Source: Candidatus Nitricoxidireducens bremensis
Lineage (GTDB): Bacteria > Pseudomonadota > Gammaproteobacteria > Burkholderiales > Rhodocyclaceae
Reading direction: 5' to 3'
DNA length: 64,000 nt
Assembly: GCA_030247725.1 (NCBI GenBank)
Contig: JAOTRT010000003.1
Span: forward strand, 248,001-312,000
Shown here: positions 8,990 to 19,871 of the stretch, in pieces
How the letters are laid out: every line of letters begins with the position of its first letter
How positions within the stretch are numbered: the first letter of the stretch is position 1
Program-made: the position numbers and the translations under genes
Notes under the pieces: generated by a model
The model's input: the letters and a program-made list of their open reading frames with translations, nothing else
What the model was told of the DNA's origin: nothing
Databases searched by the model: none

Positions 8990-9602
8990 ACGTTTGGCGA
9001 TCGGGCTTGCCGCGGCCGTGCTGACGGCCGCCTTCGCGCTGCCGGCGGCGGCGCGCACTTTCTGCTGCACGGACAAGAGCGGTCGCAAGGTCTGCGGCGA
9101 CATCCTGCCCGAGCAGTGCGAGGACCGGGCCTACAAGGAGTTCGGCGACAAGGGCAAGATCCGCAACGTGGAGGCGCCCCTGACGCCCGAGCAGAAGGCC
9201 CAGCGCGAGGCCGAGGAGGCGCGCAAGAAGGAGGCGGAGCGCATCGCCGCCGAGCAGCGCCGCAAGGACCAGGCCCTGCTCAACACCTATACCGGCGAGA
9301 GGGAGATCGACATCGCCCGCGACCGCGCCATCGCCGACCACGAGGCGCTCGCCAAGCAGGCGGGCGAGAAGTACGAACGGGCCGTAAAGCGCCGCCAGCA
9401 GTTGGACAAGGAGCTGGAGTTCTACACCAAGAAGCCCGTGCCACCGGACCTGAAGGCCCAGATCAAGGAAGCCGAGACGGAAATCCTCGCCCAGCAGAAG
9501 CTGATGGAGGAGAAGAAGAAGGACGTGGACGCCACCCGCGCCAAGTTCGAGGAGGACAAGAAGCGCTACCGGGAGCTGACCACCAAGCCGGCCGGCCGCT
9601 GA
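8979..9602 (+). CDS. Secreted coiled-coil protein with DUF4124-like N-terminus
   Basis: The GTG at 8979 lies inside the last codons of pyrE and is preceded by GGGAGGA, which fixes the start. The 207-aa product has a signal peptide (about 1-26, ending ALPAAARTF), then a cysteine-containing segment ([19 protein letters not shown]) like the DUF4124 domain of secreted proteobacterial proteins, then a long charged coiled coil at about 60-200. Function is unknown; a periplasmic location is likely. Translational coupling to pyrE through the overlap is probable, although no functional relation is evident. Confidence 0.75.
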   Translation: MSNKRLAIGLAAAVLTAAFALPAAARTFCCTDKSGRKVCGDILPEQCEDRAYKEFGDKGKIRNVEAPLTPEQKAQREAEEARKKEAERIAAEQRRKDQALLNTYTGEREIDIARDRAIADHEALAKQAGEKYERAVKRRQQLDKELEFYTKKPVPPDLKAQIKEAETEILAQQKLMEEKKKDVDATRAKFEEDKKRYRELTTKPAGR

Positions 9603-9624
9603 TCGAGCGGGCCGACCGCCGACC

Positions 9625-9648
9625 GGAAGCCGCCCGCGGGCGGCTTCC
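9625..9648. terminator. Bidirectional hairpin terminator between convergent genes
   Basis: A perfect 24-base palindrome lies between the stop at 9602 and the gatB stop at 9654. It lacks a long T-run but its position between convergent genes fits termination in both directions. Confidence 0.6.
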
Positions 9649-9653
9649 TGCGT

Positions 9654-11093
9654 TTACCCGGCCAGCTTCTTCTTCAGCAGCTCATTGACCTGCTGGGGAT
9701 TGGCCTTGCCCTTGGTGGCCTTCATGGCCTGGCCCACCAAGGCATTGAAGGCCTTGTCCTTGCCGGCGCGGAATTCCTCCACCGACTTCGGGTTGGCCGC
9801 CAGCACCTCGTCGATGATCTTCTCGATGGCGCCGGTGTCGGTGATCTGCTTGAGGCCCTTCGCCTCGATAACGGCATCGGCATCCTTGCCCTCGCCGGAC
9901 CACAGCGCCTCGAACACGTCCTTGGCGATCTTGTTGGAAATGGTGTTGTCGGCGATGCGCTTGACCACGCCGGCCAGCTGGGCCGGCGAAACGGGGGCGG
10001 CGGAAATCTCCAGCCCCTCCTTGTTGAGCCGTGCCGCGACTTCGCCCATGACCCAGTTGGCGCAGGGCTTGGCGCTCTCCTTGCCGGCGATGGCGACACA
10101 GTCCTCGAAATACTTCGCCGTCCCGCGGGTCGCGGTCAGTCCGCCGGCATCGTAGGCCGAAAGACCGTAGTCGGCCTCGAAACGGGCCTTCATGGCGGCC
10201 GGCAGTTCCGGCAGGCCGGCCTTCACCGCGGCGATCCAGTCGGGCTTGATCTCCAGGGGCAACAGGTCGGGATCGGGGAAGTAGCGGTAGTCGTGGGCAT
10301 CTTCCTTCGAGCGCATGGCGCGCGTCTCGCCGGTGTCCGGGTCGAACAGCACCGTGGCCTGCTGGATCTTGCCGCCGTCCTCGATGGTCTCGATCTGCCA
10401 CTTGATCTCGTACTCGATGGCCTGCTGCAGGAAGCGGAAGGAGTTGAGGTTCTTGATCTCGCGCCGCGTGCCCAGGGGCGCGCCGGGACGCCGCACGGAA
10501 ACGTTGGCGTCGCAGCGGAAGCTGCCTTCCTGCATGTTGCCGTCGCAGATGCCGATCCACTGGACCAGCGCATGCAGGGCCTTGGCGTAGGCCACGGCCT
10601 CGGCGGCCGAGCGCATGTCGGGCTCGGTGACGATCTCCAGCAGCGGCGTGCCGGCCCGGTTGAGGTCGATGCCCGACTTGCCGTGGAAGTCCTCGTGGAG
10701 CGACTTGCCGGCGTCCTCCTCCAGGTGGGCGCGGGTGAGATGGACGTACTTCTCCGTCTCGCCGACCTGGATGGTGAGCCCGCCGCCGGACACGACGGGA
10801 ATCTCGAACTGGCTGATCTGGTAACCCTTGGGCAGGTCCGGGTAGAAGTAGTTCTTGCGCGCGAAGACGGAGCGCGGCGCGATCTCGGCGCCGACGGCGA
10901 GGCCGAACCTGATGGCGCAAACCACGGCCTCCCGGTTGAGCACCGGCAGCACGCCGGGCAGGGCGATATCCACCGCGCAGGCCTGGGCGTTGGGCGCCGC
11001 ACCGAAGGCGGTGGAGGCGCCGGAAAAGATCTTCGACTGGGTTTGCAGCTGGACGTGGGTTTCCAGCCCGATGACGACTTCCCACTGACTCAT
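9654..11093 (-). CDS. gatB: Aspartyl/glutamyl-tRNA amidotransferase subunit B
   Basis: A full-length 479-aa Gat[16 protein letters not shown] at the N-terminus, the [13 protein letters not shown] motif, the HLEEDAGKS motif and a YqeY-like C-terminal domain (about 330-479). It provides the tRNA-binding and kinase part of the complex that converts Asp-tRNA(Asn) or Glu-tRNA(Gln) to the amide forms. It is last in a minus-strand run that begins with gatC and gatA but is separated from them by phaJ and a lipoprotein gene, which is unusual for this operon. Confidence 0.97.
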   Translation of the reverse strand: MSQWEVVIGLETHVQLQTQSKIFSGASTAFGAAPNAQACAVDIALPGVLPVLNREAVVCAIRFGLAVGAEIAPRSVFARKNYFYPDLPKGYQISQFEIPVVSGGGLTIQVGETEKYVHLTRAHLEEDAGKSLHEDFHGKSGIDLNRAGTPLLEIVTEPDMRSAAEAVAYAKALHALVQWIGICDGNMQEGSFRCDANVSVRRPGAPLGTRREIKNLNSFRFLQQAIEYEIKWQIETIEDGGKIQQATVLFDPDTGETRAMRSKEDAHDYRYFPDPDLLPLEIKPDWIAAVKAGLPELPAAMKARFEADYGLSAYDAGGLTATRGTAKYFEDCVAIAGKESAKPCANWVMGEVAARLNKEGLEISAAPVSPAQLAGVVKRIADNTISNKIAKDVFEALWSGEGKDADAVIEAKGLKQITDTGAIEKIIDEVLAANPKSVEEFRAGKDKAFNALVGQAMKATKGKANPQQVNELLKKKLAG

Positions 11094-11103
11094 GATGTCT
11101 CTT

Positions 11104-11643
11104 TCAGGAACACTTGCCCGTCCTGGCGTCGACCAGGATGGGCCACAGATAATCGAAGGATTCGCCGCTGCACTGGGTCTTGCAGTCGCGGAAGGCGACG
11201 GTGACGTGGCTGTCCTGCTCCCAGACGCGCACCTTGCATTCGTCGCCGTTGGCCTTGGCCAGCGCCACCGGCGTCGTCCCGGCCTGCTGGAACTCCTTGA
11301 GGTCGAAGCGGCAGGTGCCGCGCTTGGGGATGTTCACCTCGGCGCGGAAGCGGCGCACGTCGGCATCCTTGACCTGGAGGTCGAGGCGGCCCCGGTAGCC
11401 CGTGTGGTCGCGGAAATTGCAGTTGGTCTTCACGTTCAGGGGCCGGTCCTTGATGGGCTCCAGCTTGCGGTTGGCCAGGTGCTTGAGGGGCTGGGACTCG
11501 ATGCGGGGCTCGCGCTTCTCCACCACGGGCGGCGGCGCCGGCTCCGGCGCCGGCGCCGTGACGACGGGCGGCGGCTCGGGCGTGGCACAGCCCGCCAGGA
11601 TCGCGGCGACCAGCCATGCCAGCCGGGGGCCGGAAAGCCTCAT
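11104..11643 (-). CDS. Hypothetical lipoprotein
   Basis: A 179-aa protein with a lipoprotein signal (LAGC lipobox, cysteine at about residue 19) and a proline-rich linker (about 22-42), followed by a cysteine-rich domain with seven or so cysteines. Lipidation and export to the outer membrane or periplasm is likely. I do not recognise the domain. It lies ten bases upstream of gatB and immediately downstream of an intercistronic repeat whose end supplies its ribosome site (TGGAGC). Confidence 0.75.
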   Translation of the reverse strand: MRLSGPRLAWLVAAILAGCATPEPPPVVTAPAPEPAPPPVVEKREPRIESQPLKHLANRKLEPIKDRPLNVKTNCNFRDHTGYRGRLDLQVKDADVRRFRAEVNIPKRGTCRFDLKEFQQAGTTPVALAKANGDECKVRVWEQDSHVTVAFRDCKTQCSGESFDYLWPILVDARTGKCS

Positions 11644-11644
11644 C

Positions 11645-11842
11645 TCAGTTGCTCCATGACGCTGCGCGTCTTCCGCGACGCGTGAAACGGGGTGCCGCGG
11701 CGCGAGTCACGGATGGCGGGTGTCCGATTTCCGCAAGTAGAGGAGGAGGGCCGGCGTCCTTTCGGCCCGGGGGACATGGAGCGCAGCAGGGCACCCCGCC
11801 GGCTCGATCACGCACCACCTTTGCTATAGACACCTGCTTCAT
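11645..11842 (-). CDS. Candidate 65-aa ORF carried by intercistronic repeat (family B copy 1)
   Basis: The ATG begins one base after the phaJ stop (TGA-A-ATG) and the ORF ends with a TGA one base before the lipoprotein ATG, so it exactly fills the gap. Its N-terminal region (VVRDRAGGVPCCAPC) and its arginine-rich end (RRGRR) match the ORF at 57006-57383, which sits in the same kind of gap elsewhere. Whether a peptide accumulates, or the frame simply keeps ribosomes moving between genes, cannot be told. High G+C makes chance open frames common, hence low confidence as a protein. Confidence 0.3.
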   Translation of the reverse strand: MKQVSIAKVVRDRAGGVPCCAPCPPGRKDAGPPPLLAEIGHPPSVTRAAAPRFTRRGRRAASWSN

Positions 11843-11843
11843 T
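11647..11843 (-). repeat. Family B intercistronic repeat, copy 1
   Basis: Fills the whole gap between phaJ and the lipoprotein gene. On the minus strand it begins at the phaJ stop with TGAAATG and shares with the 57008-57384 copy the blocks GCCGGCGGGGTGCCCTGC, GCTCCATGTC, CTCCTCCT and GCGTCGCGGAAGACGC, plus a final GGAGC-ACTGA just before the next ATG. Inner arms GGGGTGCC (11689-11696) and GGCACCCC (11790-11797) form a long stem-loop. Copy 2 is longer and holds additional inverted units. Confidence 0.75.
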
Positions 11844-12275
11844 TCAGTCCTTGACCGAGGTGCACATGACGGTGGATTCGCCCTCCAGCACGGCCTTGCC
11901 GCCGACGCTGCAGACGGCGTCGAGGACCACGCGCTTCTTCTCGGCGACCACCTCGCGCACCGTGACGGTCGCGGTGACCGTGTCGCCGATGCGCACCGGC
12001 GCCTTGAATTTCAGCGTCTGGCCCAGATAGATGGTGCCGGGGCCGGGCAGCTTGTTGGCGAGCACGGCGGAGATGAAGCCCGCCGTCAGCATGCCGTGGG
12101 CGATACGGCCGCCGAACATGGTGGTCTTGGCGTATTCCTCGTTGAGGTGCACGGCGTTGATGTCGCAGGAGACGCCGGCGTACATGAGGATGTCGGCCTC
12201 GGTGACGGTCTTGGCGAAGCTCGCCGTCATGCCGGGCTTAAGGTCTTCGATGTCGTAGCCGCCTACTTTGTTCAT
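11844..12275 (-). CDS. phaJ: MaoC-family (R)-specific enoyl-CoA hydratase
   Basis: The 143-aa hot-dog-fold protein has the catalytic aspartate/histidine pair in the family motif (YAGVSCDINAVHLNEEYA) and the HGMLTAG segment. PhaJ-type enzymes hydrate enoyl-CoA to (R)-3-hydroxyacyl-CoA, linking fatty-acid oxidation to polyhydroxyalkanoate synthesis. It sits 18 bp after gatA on the same strand and therefore appears to be part of the gat transcript, although it has no functional connection to tRNA amidation. Confidence 0.85.
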   Translation of the reverse strand: MNKVGGYDIEDLKPGMTASFAKTVTEADILMYAGVSCDINAVHLNEEYAKTTMFGGRIAHGMLTAGFISAVLANKLPGPGTIYLGQTLKFKAPVRIGDTVTATVTVREVVAEKKRVVLDAVCSVGGKAVLEGESTVMCTSVKD

Positions 12276-12293
12276 GGTCTTCTCCCTCTGGAA

Positions 12294-13751
12294 TTATTCC
12301 GCGAGCGCCGGCCGGCGCAGGTGCCAGTCGGTGGCCCGTTGGTATTGGTGCGCGACGTTGAGCATCTTCGCCTCGGCGAACCAGCCGCCGACGATCTGCA
12401 GCCCTACGGGCAGCCCCTGGCGGTCGAAGCCGCAGGGCACGGACATGCCCGGCAGGCCGGCCAGATTCACGGCGATGGTGTAGATATCCGACAGGTACAT
12501 CTGCACCGGGTCGGCCGCCTTCTCGCCGAGGCGGAAGGCGGTGGACGGGCTCGTCGGCCCCATGATGACGTCGCAGTCCTTGAAGGCGGCGGCGAAGTCG
12601 TCGGCGATCAGGCGGCGCACCTTCTGGGCCTGCAGGTAGTAGGCGTCGTAGTAGCCGTGGGACAGCACGTAGGTGCCGACGAGGATGCGGCGCTTGACCT
12701 CGTCGCCGAAGCCCTGGGCCCGGCTCTTCGAATACATGTCGTTGAGGTCGCCGTACTCGGCGGCCCGGTGGCCGTAGCGCACGCCGTCGAAGCGCGAGAG
12801 GTTGCTCGACGCCTCGGCCGGGGCGATGACGTAATAGGCCGGCACCGACAGGCCCGAGTTGGGCAGGCTGACCTCGACCGTCGTGGCGCCGAGCTTGCGG
12901 TACTCGGCCAGGGCCGCCTCCACCGCCGCGCGCACATCCTCGTCCATGCCGGCGCCGAAGAACTCCTTCGGCAGGCCGATGCGCAGGCCGGCCAGGGGCT
13001 GGTCCAGGTCGCGGGCGTAGTCCTCGACGGGACGCTCCAGGGAGGTGGAATCCCGCTCGTCGAAACCGGCCATGGCGTTGAGCATCAGGGCGCAGTCCTC
13101 GGCGGAGCGGGCCATGGGGCCGCCCTGGTCCAGGGACGAGGCGAAGGCGATCATGCCGTAACGGGACACCACGCCATAGGTGGGCTTGAGGCCCGTGAAG
13201 CCGCACAGGGCCGCCGGCTGGCGGATCGATCCACCCGTGTCGGTGCCGGTGGCGGCCGGCGCCAGGCGCGCGGCCACGGCGGCGGCGGAGCCGCCCGAGG
13301 AACCACCGGGCACCCGGGCCGTGTCCCAGGGGTTCTTCACCGCGCCGTAGAACGAGGTTTCGTTGGAGGAGCCCATGGCGAACTCGTCCATGTTGCACTT
13401 GCCCAGGGTCACCGCGCCGGCCTGCTTGAAATTGCGCACCACCGTGGCGTCGTAGGGCGAGACGAAGTTGGAGAGCATCCTCGAGCCGCAGGTGGTGAGC
13501 CAGCCCTCGGCGCAGAAGATGTCCTTGTGGGCCAGGGGCACGCCCAGCAGGGGGCCGGTCTCGCCGGCGGCGCGGCGGGCGTCGGCATCCCGCGCCATGG
13601 CGAGGGTCTTGTCCCGGTCCACGCTGACGAAGGCGTTGAGGGTGGGGTTGAGCTTTTCGATGCGGTCGAGGAACAGGGTCGCCAGCTCGACGGCGGAAAC
13701 CTTCTTGGCCGCCAGGGCGGCAGACAAGTCTTTCAGGGAGGCGTGAATCAT
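12294..13751 (-). CDS. gatA: Aspartyl/glutamyl-tRNA amidotransferase subunit A
   Basis: A 485-aa amidase-signature enzyme: the catalytic lysine in LAHKDIFC, the glycine/serine-rich [13 protein letters not shown] and the nucleophile region [12 protein letters not shown] give the Ser-cisSer-Lys triad. It releases ammonia from glutamine for GatB. The ATG at 13751 overlaps the gatC stop by four bases (ATGA), a coupling typical of this operon. Confidence 0.97.
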   Translation of the reverse strand: MIHASLKDLSAALAAKKVSAVELATLFLDRIEKLNPTLNAFVSVDRDKTLAMARDADARRAAGETGPLLGVPLAHKDIFCAEGWLTTCGSRMLSNFVSPYDATVVRNFKQAGAVTLGKCNMDEFAMGSSNETSFYGAVKNPWDTARVPGGSSGGSAAAVAARLAPAATGTDTGGSIRQPAALCGFTGLKPTYGVVSRYGMIAFASSLDQGGPMARSAEDCALMLNAMAGFDERDSTSLERPVEDYARDLDQPLAGLRIGLPKEFFGAGMDEDVRAAVEAALAEYRKLGATTVEVSLPNSGLSVPAYYVIAPAEASSNLSRFDGVRYGHRAAEYGDLNDMYSKSRAQGFGDEVKRRILVGTYVLSHGYYDAYYLQAQKVRRLIADDFAAAFKDCDVIMGPTSPSTAFRLGEKAADPVQMYLSDIYTIAVNLAGLPGMSVPCGFDRQGLPVGLQIVGGWFAEAKMLNVAHQYQRATDWHLRRPALAE

Positions 13752-14035
13752 TCGATGACTTTCGGGACCAGATACAGACCGGCCTCGGTCTCCGGGGCGA
13801 TCCTCTGGAAATCGGCGTGGCGGTCGGTTTCGGTGACGCGGTCTTCCCGCAGGCGTTGGACCACATCGACGGCATGGCTCATGGGCGCCACGCCGGTGGT
13901 ATCGACGGCCTGGAGCTGTTCGACGAAACCGAGGATGCCGTTCAGCTGGTCGCGGGTACGCTCGACCTCGGCATCGGAAACTTCGATGCGCGCCAGGAGC
14001 GCGATGCGGCGCACGTCGTCGCGGGTCAGGGACAT
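13748..14035 (-). CDS. gatC: Aspartyl/glutamyl-tRNA amidotransferase subunit C
   Basis: The 95-aa GatC stabilises the GatA-GatB complex. [19 protein letters not shown] and [19 protein letters not shown] are family hallmarks. It is the first gene of the minus-strand gat run and diverges from mreB across a 117-bp gap, as is common in betaproteobacteria. Confidence 0.95.
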   Translation of the reverse strand: MSLTRDDVRRIALLARIEVSDAEVERTRDQLNGILGFVEQLQAVDTTGVAPMSHAVDVVQRLREDRVTETDRHADFQRIAPETEAGLYLVPKVIE

Positions 14036-14077
14036 GGGAGGCTTTCGGAAACGAGCTTAATTGACGGGGCGCGATAG

Positions 14078-15196
<1,119 letters not shown>

Positions 15197-15275
15197 CGTC
15201 CCTCCCCTTTAGTGTGCAAGGCGGCGCAGAGCATGCGCCGACTCGTCGTTTCTACTTGCCTGGGGCGCTATCGAA

Positions 15276-16205
15276 GTGATGTCAGCCGTCGGCCACTCGC
15301 CACCACCGTTTTTCAAACGGGGACCGGCGCCGCTCGCCCAGCTGACCTTCTTTCTCTGCCTTTCCCTGCTGCTGCTGGTGGCCGACCTGCGCTTCCACAC
15401 CCTGGAGTGGGCGCGCATCGCCGTCGCCACGGTGGTGTGGCCCGCCCAGCGCCTGGCGGGCATGCCGGCGGTGGCGGCCGGCGATGCCAGCGACTTCTTT
15501 TCCAGCCTGGCGACGCTCCAGGCGGAGAACGGCGAACTGCGCCGCCGCCAGCTCGCCACGGCCAACCAGTTGCTGCGCCAGGACCACCTGGAGCAGGAGA
15601 ACATGCGCCTGCGGGCCCTGCTGGACATGAAGGCGCGGCAGCCCGCCGAAGGCCGCATCGCCGAAATCCTCTATGCCGCCCGCGATCCCTTCTCGCGCCG
15701 GGTGGTGATCGACAAGGGCCTCCAGGCCGGCATCGCCACCGGCCAGGCGGTGATCGACGACGTGGGCGTCCTCGGCCAGGTGACCCGGGTCTTCCCCCTC
15801 ACTGCCGAAGTCACCCTGCTGACGGACAAGGAGCAGGCCATCCCGGTCCAGGTCCAGCGCAACGGCCTGCGCGCGGTGCTCAACGGCGCCGGCGCCGGCA
15901 TGATGGAACTGCGCTTCCTCGCCGCCAACGCCGACGTGCGCAGCGGCGACATCCTGGTGACATCCGGCCTCGACGGCATCTATCTGGCCGGCCTGCCGGT
16001 TGCCAAGGTCTCCCACATCGACCGGGACAACTCCTACGCCTTCGCCCACATCTTCTGCGAACCCCTGGCGGGCGTGGAACGCTGGGGCCAGGTGCTGGTG
16101 CTCGGCAGCCGCGAGGCCATGCCGCCGCCGCCCGAGGAACCCGTCGAGCAGAAAGAGAAGCCCGGCAAGGGCAAACGCGTCAAGCGGACCCACAAGACGC
16201 CATGA
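15276..16205 (+). CDS. mreC: Rod-shape-determining protein MreC
   Basis: A 309-aa protein with one N-terminal membrane helix (about 25-45), a coiled coil (about 75-115) and the two-barrel periplasmic domain (about 120-275) containing ARDPFSRRVVIDKG and VLGQVTRV. It links MreB and the elongation synthases. A basic C-terminal tail follows. Its stop overlaps the mreD start by four bases. Confidence 0.95.
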   Translation: MMSAVGHSPPPFFKRGPAPLAQLTFFLCLSLLLLVADLRFHTLEWARIAVATVVWPAQRLAGMPAVAAGDASDFFSSLATLQAENGELRRRQLATANQLLRQDHLEQENMRLRALLDMKARQPAEGRIAEILYAARDPFSRRVVIDKGLQAGIATGQAVIDDVGVLGQVTRVFPLTAEVTLLTDKEQAIPVQVQRNGLRAVLNGAGAGMMELRFLAANADVRSGDILVTSGLDGIYLAGLPVAKVSHIDRDNSYAFAHIFCEPLAGVERWGQVLVLGSREAMPPPPEEPVEQKEKPGKGKRVKRTHKTP

Positions 16206-16726
16206 TCCAGCCCACCCATTCCTCCCGCCGCATCCTGCTGCCCGCCCGCGGCTGGTTCGTCTGGGCGTCCCTGTTCCTCGCCTACTTCCTGAACCTGATT
16301 CCCTTCGGCCGGATTCCCGGCGTACCCGACTGGGTGGCCCTGGTGCTCACCTTCTGGTGCATCCACCAGCCCCTGCGCATCGGCATGGGTTCTGCCTTCT
16401 TCCTCGGCGTACTGATGGACATCGCCGACGGCAGCATCATGGGGCAACATGCCCTCGCCTACGTGCCCCTGGCCTTCGCCGCCGGCGGCCTGTCGCGGCG
16501 CATCCTCTGGTTCCCGCTCCTCCTGCAGGCTCTCCATGTGCTGCCCATGCTGTTCGTCGCCCAGCTCATCATGGTGGTGGCCCGCCTCATGGGCGGCGCC
16601 GAATTCCCGGGCCTGCTCTACTTCCTTTCCAGCTTCGTCGCCGCCGCCCTCTGGCATCCGCTGACCTATCTGCTGCTGCTGCCCCAGTACCGGCCCGTCG
16701 AGCGGGACGACAACCGGCCCATATGA
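16202..16726 (+). CDS. mreD: Rod-shape-determining protein MreD
   Basis: A 174-aa hydrophobic protein with five or six predicted membrane helices, MIQPTHSSRRILLPARG at the start. The ATG at 16202 overlaps the mreC stop (ATGA), which settles the start inside a much longer open frame. The stop at 16724-16726 (ATATGA) is where a family A repeat begins. Confidence 0.93.
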   Translation: MIQPTHSSRRILLPARGWFVWASLFLAYFLNLIPFGRIPGVPDWVALVLTFWCIHQPLRIGMGSAFFLGVLMDIADGSIMGQHALAYVPLAFAAGGLSRRILWFPLLLQALHVLPMLFVAQLIMVVARLMGGAEFPGLLYFLSSFVAAALWHPLTYLLLLPQYRPVERDDNRPI

Positions 16727-16884
16727 ACACCCGCCCCCTCCAGCTCCCCCTCGCGGGGGAGAGCCTGCAAGCTCGCTGCGCTCGACTGTCACGGGGCGCC
16801 CCCAACAGGCCGTTCAGCGGTTTGCGCCTCCGGCGCGTCCCGCTCTGCCTCGGGGCGGCCCAGCGGCAGAGCTGCTTCCGATAG
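16723..16884 (+). CDS. Candidate 53-aa ORF in family A repeat copy R1
   Basis: Its ATG overlaps the mreD stop codon and it ends 15 bases before mrdA. The frame is the same as that in the other three copies of the repeat (shared pieces such as LAGESLQARCAR here and GSPQARYAR or GSLHARYAR elsewhere). It may be a coupled leader rather than a stable protein. Confidence 0.3.
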   Translation: MNTRPLQLPLAGESLQARCARLSRGAPNRPFSGLRLRRVPLCLGAAQRQSCFR

Positions 16885-16899
16885 GCGCTCTCCCCCATC
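16724..16899 (+). repeat. Family A intercistronic repeat, copy R1 (mreD-mrdA gap)
   Basis: Starts at the mreD stop and runs to the mrdA start. Hairpin 1 has arms 16744-16750 and 16755-16761 with loop TCGC. The conserved core with GCTCGCTGCGCTCGA lies at 16762-16785. Hairpin 2 has GCGCC/GGCGC at 16824-16836 with loop TCC. Hairpin 3 has GCTCTGCC (16842-16849) pairing with GGCAGAGC (16865-16872) around a 15-base loop. Stem sequences differ from the other copies but all pair. Confidence 0.85.
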
Positions 16900-18786
16900 A
16901 TGGAGTTCAAGAACCCCCAGGAAGAGTTGGAACGCTTCCGCAGCCGGCTTGGCGTGGCGGGGGGGTTCGTGTTGTCCTGCTTCGCGGTGCTGTTCCTGCG
17001 CTTCGTCTGGCTGCAGGTGATCCAGCACGACTACTACCGCACCCGCGCCGACGAGAACCGCATTTCCCTCGTCCCCATCGTGCCGAACCGGGGTCTCATC
17101 GTGGACCGCAACGGCGCCGTGCTGGCGCGCAACTACTCCGCCTACACGCTGGAGATCACGCCCTCGAAGGCGAAGAACCTGGACGCGGTGATCGACAGCC
17201 TCGCCCAGATCATCGACATCCAGCCCAAGGACCGCAAGCGCTTCCAGAAGCTGCTGACCGAGAGCAAGAACTTCGAATCCCTGCCCATCCGCACGCGCCT
17301 GACCGACGAGGAGGTGGCCAAGTTCATCGCCCACCGCTACCGCTTCCCCGGCGTGGATATCAAGGCGCGCCTGTTCCGCCAGTATCCGATGGGGGCCTAC
17401 GCCTCCCACCTGCTGGGCTACATCGGCCGCGTGAACGACAAGGACCTGGAGAAGATCGAACAGCACGAGCACGAGGCCAACTACCGCGGCACCGAGCATT
17501 TCGGCAAGACCGGCCTCGAACATCACTACGAGTTCGAGCTCCACGGCCAGACCGGCTTCGAACAGGTGGAGGTGGATGCCGGCGGACGCGCCGTGCGCAC
17601 CCTGGCGCGTACCGCGCCGGTGGCGGGCAACAACCTGACCCTGACGGTGGACGCCAAGCTGCAGGAGATCGCCGAAAAGGCCTTCGGCGACCGCAAGGGC
17701 TCCCTGGTGGCCATCGAGCCGTCCACCGGCGGCATCCTCGCCCTGGTGTCGGTGCCCAACTACGATCCCAACCTGTTCGTGGACGGCATCGCCCCCAGCG
17801 ACTGGGAACAGCTCAACACCTCGCCGGACAAGCCCATGGTGAACCGGGCGCTGAACGGCGCCTATCCGCCGGGCTCCACCTTCAAGCCCTTCATGGCTCT
17901 CGGCGCCCTAACCATTGGCAAGCGGCGTCCCGAGCAGTCCATCGCCGACCCCGGCGTCTTCAACTTCGGCGGCCACACTTTCCGCGACGACAAGAAGGGC
18001 GGCCACGGCGTGGTGGACATGTACAAGTCCATCGTCGTCTCCTGCGACACCTACTACTACCAGCTCGCCAACGACATGGGCATCGACAACATCGCCAACT
18101 TCATGCGCCAGTTGGGCTTCGGCCAGCGCACCGGCGTGGACATCGAGGGCGAGTCGGAGGGCGTGCTGCCGTCCCAGGAATGGAAGAGGAAGCGCTTCAA
18201 GAAACCGGAACAGCAGAAGTGGTACGCCGGCGAAACCATTTCCATCGGCATCGGCCAGGGCTACAACGCCTACACACCGATCCAGCTGGCCCAGGCGACG
18301 GCGACCCTCGCCAACAACGGCGTCATGTTCCGGCCCCACCTGGTGCAGTACATCACCGACACCAAGACCGGCAAGGCAACGCCCGTCGAGCCGCGCCCCC
18401 TGAAAACCCTGCCCCTCAAGCAGGAGCACATCGAAGTCATCAAGAAGGCCATGGTGGGCGTGAACACGGAGGGCACCGGCGCCCGCGCCTTCGCCGGCGC
18501 CGAGTACGTGGCCGCCGGCAAGACCGGCACGGCCCAGGTGTACTCCCTCAAGGGCGAGAAGTACGTGGAAGGCAAGGTGAAGAAGGAATTGCGCGACCAC
18601 GCCCTGTTCATCGCCTTCGCCCCGGCCGACCAACCGAAGATCGCCCTGGCGGTGCTGGTGGAAAACGGCGGCTTCGGCGCCCAGGCGGCGGCCCCCATCG
18701 CCCGCCAGGTGCTCGACTACTACTTGCTGGGCAAGGTGCCGAAGGAAGCCGCACCGGCCGACGAGGCCGAACCGGAGGAAGACTGA
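16900..18786 (+). CDS. mrdA: Penicillin-binding protein 2 (elongasome transpeptidase)
   Basis: The 628-aa protein has an N-terminal membrane helix (about 20-42), the PBP dimerisation domain and the transpeptidase domain with S326-T-F-K329, the SCD triad in VVSCDTYYYQ, and K541-T-G-T. It cross-links peptidoglycan during lateral growth with RodA as its glycosyltransferase partner. The stop TGA overlaps the rodA ATG by one base. Confidence 0.97.
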   Translation: MEFKNPQEELERFRSRLGVAGGFVLSCFAVLFLRFVWLQVIQHDYYRTRADENRISLVPIVPNRGLIVDRNGAVLARNYSAYTLEITPSKAKNLDAVIDSLAQIIDIQPKDRKRFQKLLTESKNFESLPIRTRLTDEEVAKFIAHRYRFPGVDIKARLFRQYPMGAYASHLLGYIGRVNDKDLEKIEQHEHEANYRGTEHFGKTGLEHHYEFELHGQTGFEQVEVDAGGRAVRTLARTAPVAGNNLTLTVDAKLQEIAEKAFGDRKGSLVAIEPSTGGILALVSVPNYDPNLFVDGIAPSDWEQLNTSPDKPMVNRALNGAYPPGSTFKPFMALGALTIGKRRPEQSIADPGVFNFGGHTFRDDKKGGHGVVDMYKSIVVSCDTYYYQLANDMGIDNIANFMRQLGFGQRTGVDIEGESEGVLPSQEWKRKRFKKPEQQKWYAGETISIGIGQGYNAYTPIQLAQATATLANNGVMFRPHLVQYITDTKTGKATPVEPRPLKTLPLKQEHIEVIKKAMVGVNTEGTGARAFAGAEYVAAGKTGTAQVYSLKGEKYVEGKVKKELRDHALFIAFAPADQPKIALAVLVENGGFGAQAAAPIARQVLDYYLLGKVPKEAAPADEAEPEED

Positions 18787-19871
18787 TGCTGCGTCGCCTG
18801 TGGATGAAGATCGTCGATCCCATCGACCCGCCCCTGATGGCCCTGGCGGGACTGCTGCTGTTGCTGGCCTTCGCCCTGGTCGCCAGCGCCTCGCCGGAGC
18901 GGGTCGCCGCCCAGCTCGTCAACACGACGGTGGCCCTGGTGGTGATGCGCATCGTCGCCCAGTTGCCGCCCCAGCGCCTGATGCACCTGGCCCTGCCGAT
19001 TTATATCGTCGGCGTGCTGCTGCTGATCGCCGTCGCCCTGTTCGGCGACATCTCCAAGGGCGCGCGGCGCTGGCTCAACCTGGGTTTCATGCGCATCCAG
19101 CCTTCGGAGCTGTTGAAGATCGCTATGCCGCTGATGCTGGCCTGGTACTTCCAGAAGCACGAGGCCATGCTGCGCCTGCGCGACTACGGCGTCGCCGCCC
19201 TGCTGCTGCTGCTGCCCGTGGCCCTGATCGCCAAGCAGCCCGACCTGGGCACGGCGATCCTGGTGTTCGCCGCCGGCTTCTACGTCATCTTCTTCGCCGG
19301 CCTGCCCTGGAAGGTCATTTTCACCCTTGCCGCCACGGCAGTCGCCGCCGCCCCCGTGGCCTGGAATTTCCTTCACGATTACCAGCGCGGACGCATCATG
19401 ACCCTGCTGGACCCGGAGAAAGACCCCCTCGGCAAGGGCTTCCACATCATCCAGTCCACCATCGCCATCGGCTCGGGCGGCATCCTCGGCAAGGGCTGGG
19501 GACAGGGCACCCAGGCCCAGCTGGAGTTCATTCCGGAACGCCACACCGACTTCATCTTCGCCGTCATGTCGGAGGAATTCGGCCTGCTCGGCAACATCGC
19601 CCTGCTGGTGCTCTATTCCCTGCTCATCGGCCGCGGCCTCATGATCGCCGCCAATGCGCCGACGGTATTCACGCGCCTGCTGGCCGGCGCCATCACCCTG
19701 ATCTTCTTCACCTACGCTTTCGTGAACATGGGCATGGTGAGCGGCATCCTGCCCGTGGTCGGCGTGCCGCTGCCCCTGATCAGCTACGGCGGCACGGCCC
19801 TGGTGACCCTGTTCCTGGGCATCGGCATCCTCATGAGCATCCACAAGAACCGGATGCTCGTCCAAAAATGA
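18786..19871 (+). CDS. rodA: RodA peptidoglycan glycosyltransferase (SEDS family)
   Basis: A 361-aa protein with about ten membrane helices, and SEDS motifs GDISKGARRWLNLGFMRIQPSE, PDLGTAI, and ERHTDFIFAVMSEEFGL. It polymerises glycan strands in the elongasome. The start at 18786 is set by the TGATG overlap with mrdA. Its stop at 19869-19871 is the point where repeat copy R2 begins. Confidence 0.96.
   Translation: MLRRLWMKIVDPIDPPLMALAGLLLLLAFALVASASPERVAAQLVNTTVALVVMRIVAQLPPQRLMHLALPIYIVGVLLLIAVALFGDISKGARRWLNLGFMRIQPSELLKIAMPLMLAWYFQKHEAMLRLRDYGVAALLLLLPVALIAKQPDLGTAILVFAAGFYVIFFAGLPWKVIFTLAATAVAAAPVAWNFLHDYQRGRIMTLLDPEKDPLGKGFHIIQSTIAIGSGGILGKGWGQGTQAQLEFIPERHTDFIFAVMSEEFGLLGNIALLVLYSLLIGRGLMIAANAPTVFTRLLAGAITLIFFTYAFVNMGMVSGILPVVGVPLPLISYGGTALVTLFLGIGILMSIHKNRMLVQK

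Noticed and set aside
15212..16201. Upstream open frame fused to mreD
   Set aside because: Out-of-frame shadow of mreC; the ATGA overlap fixes the mreD start.
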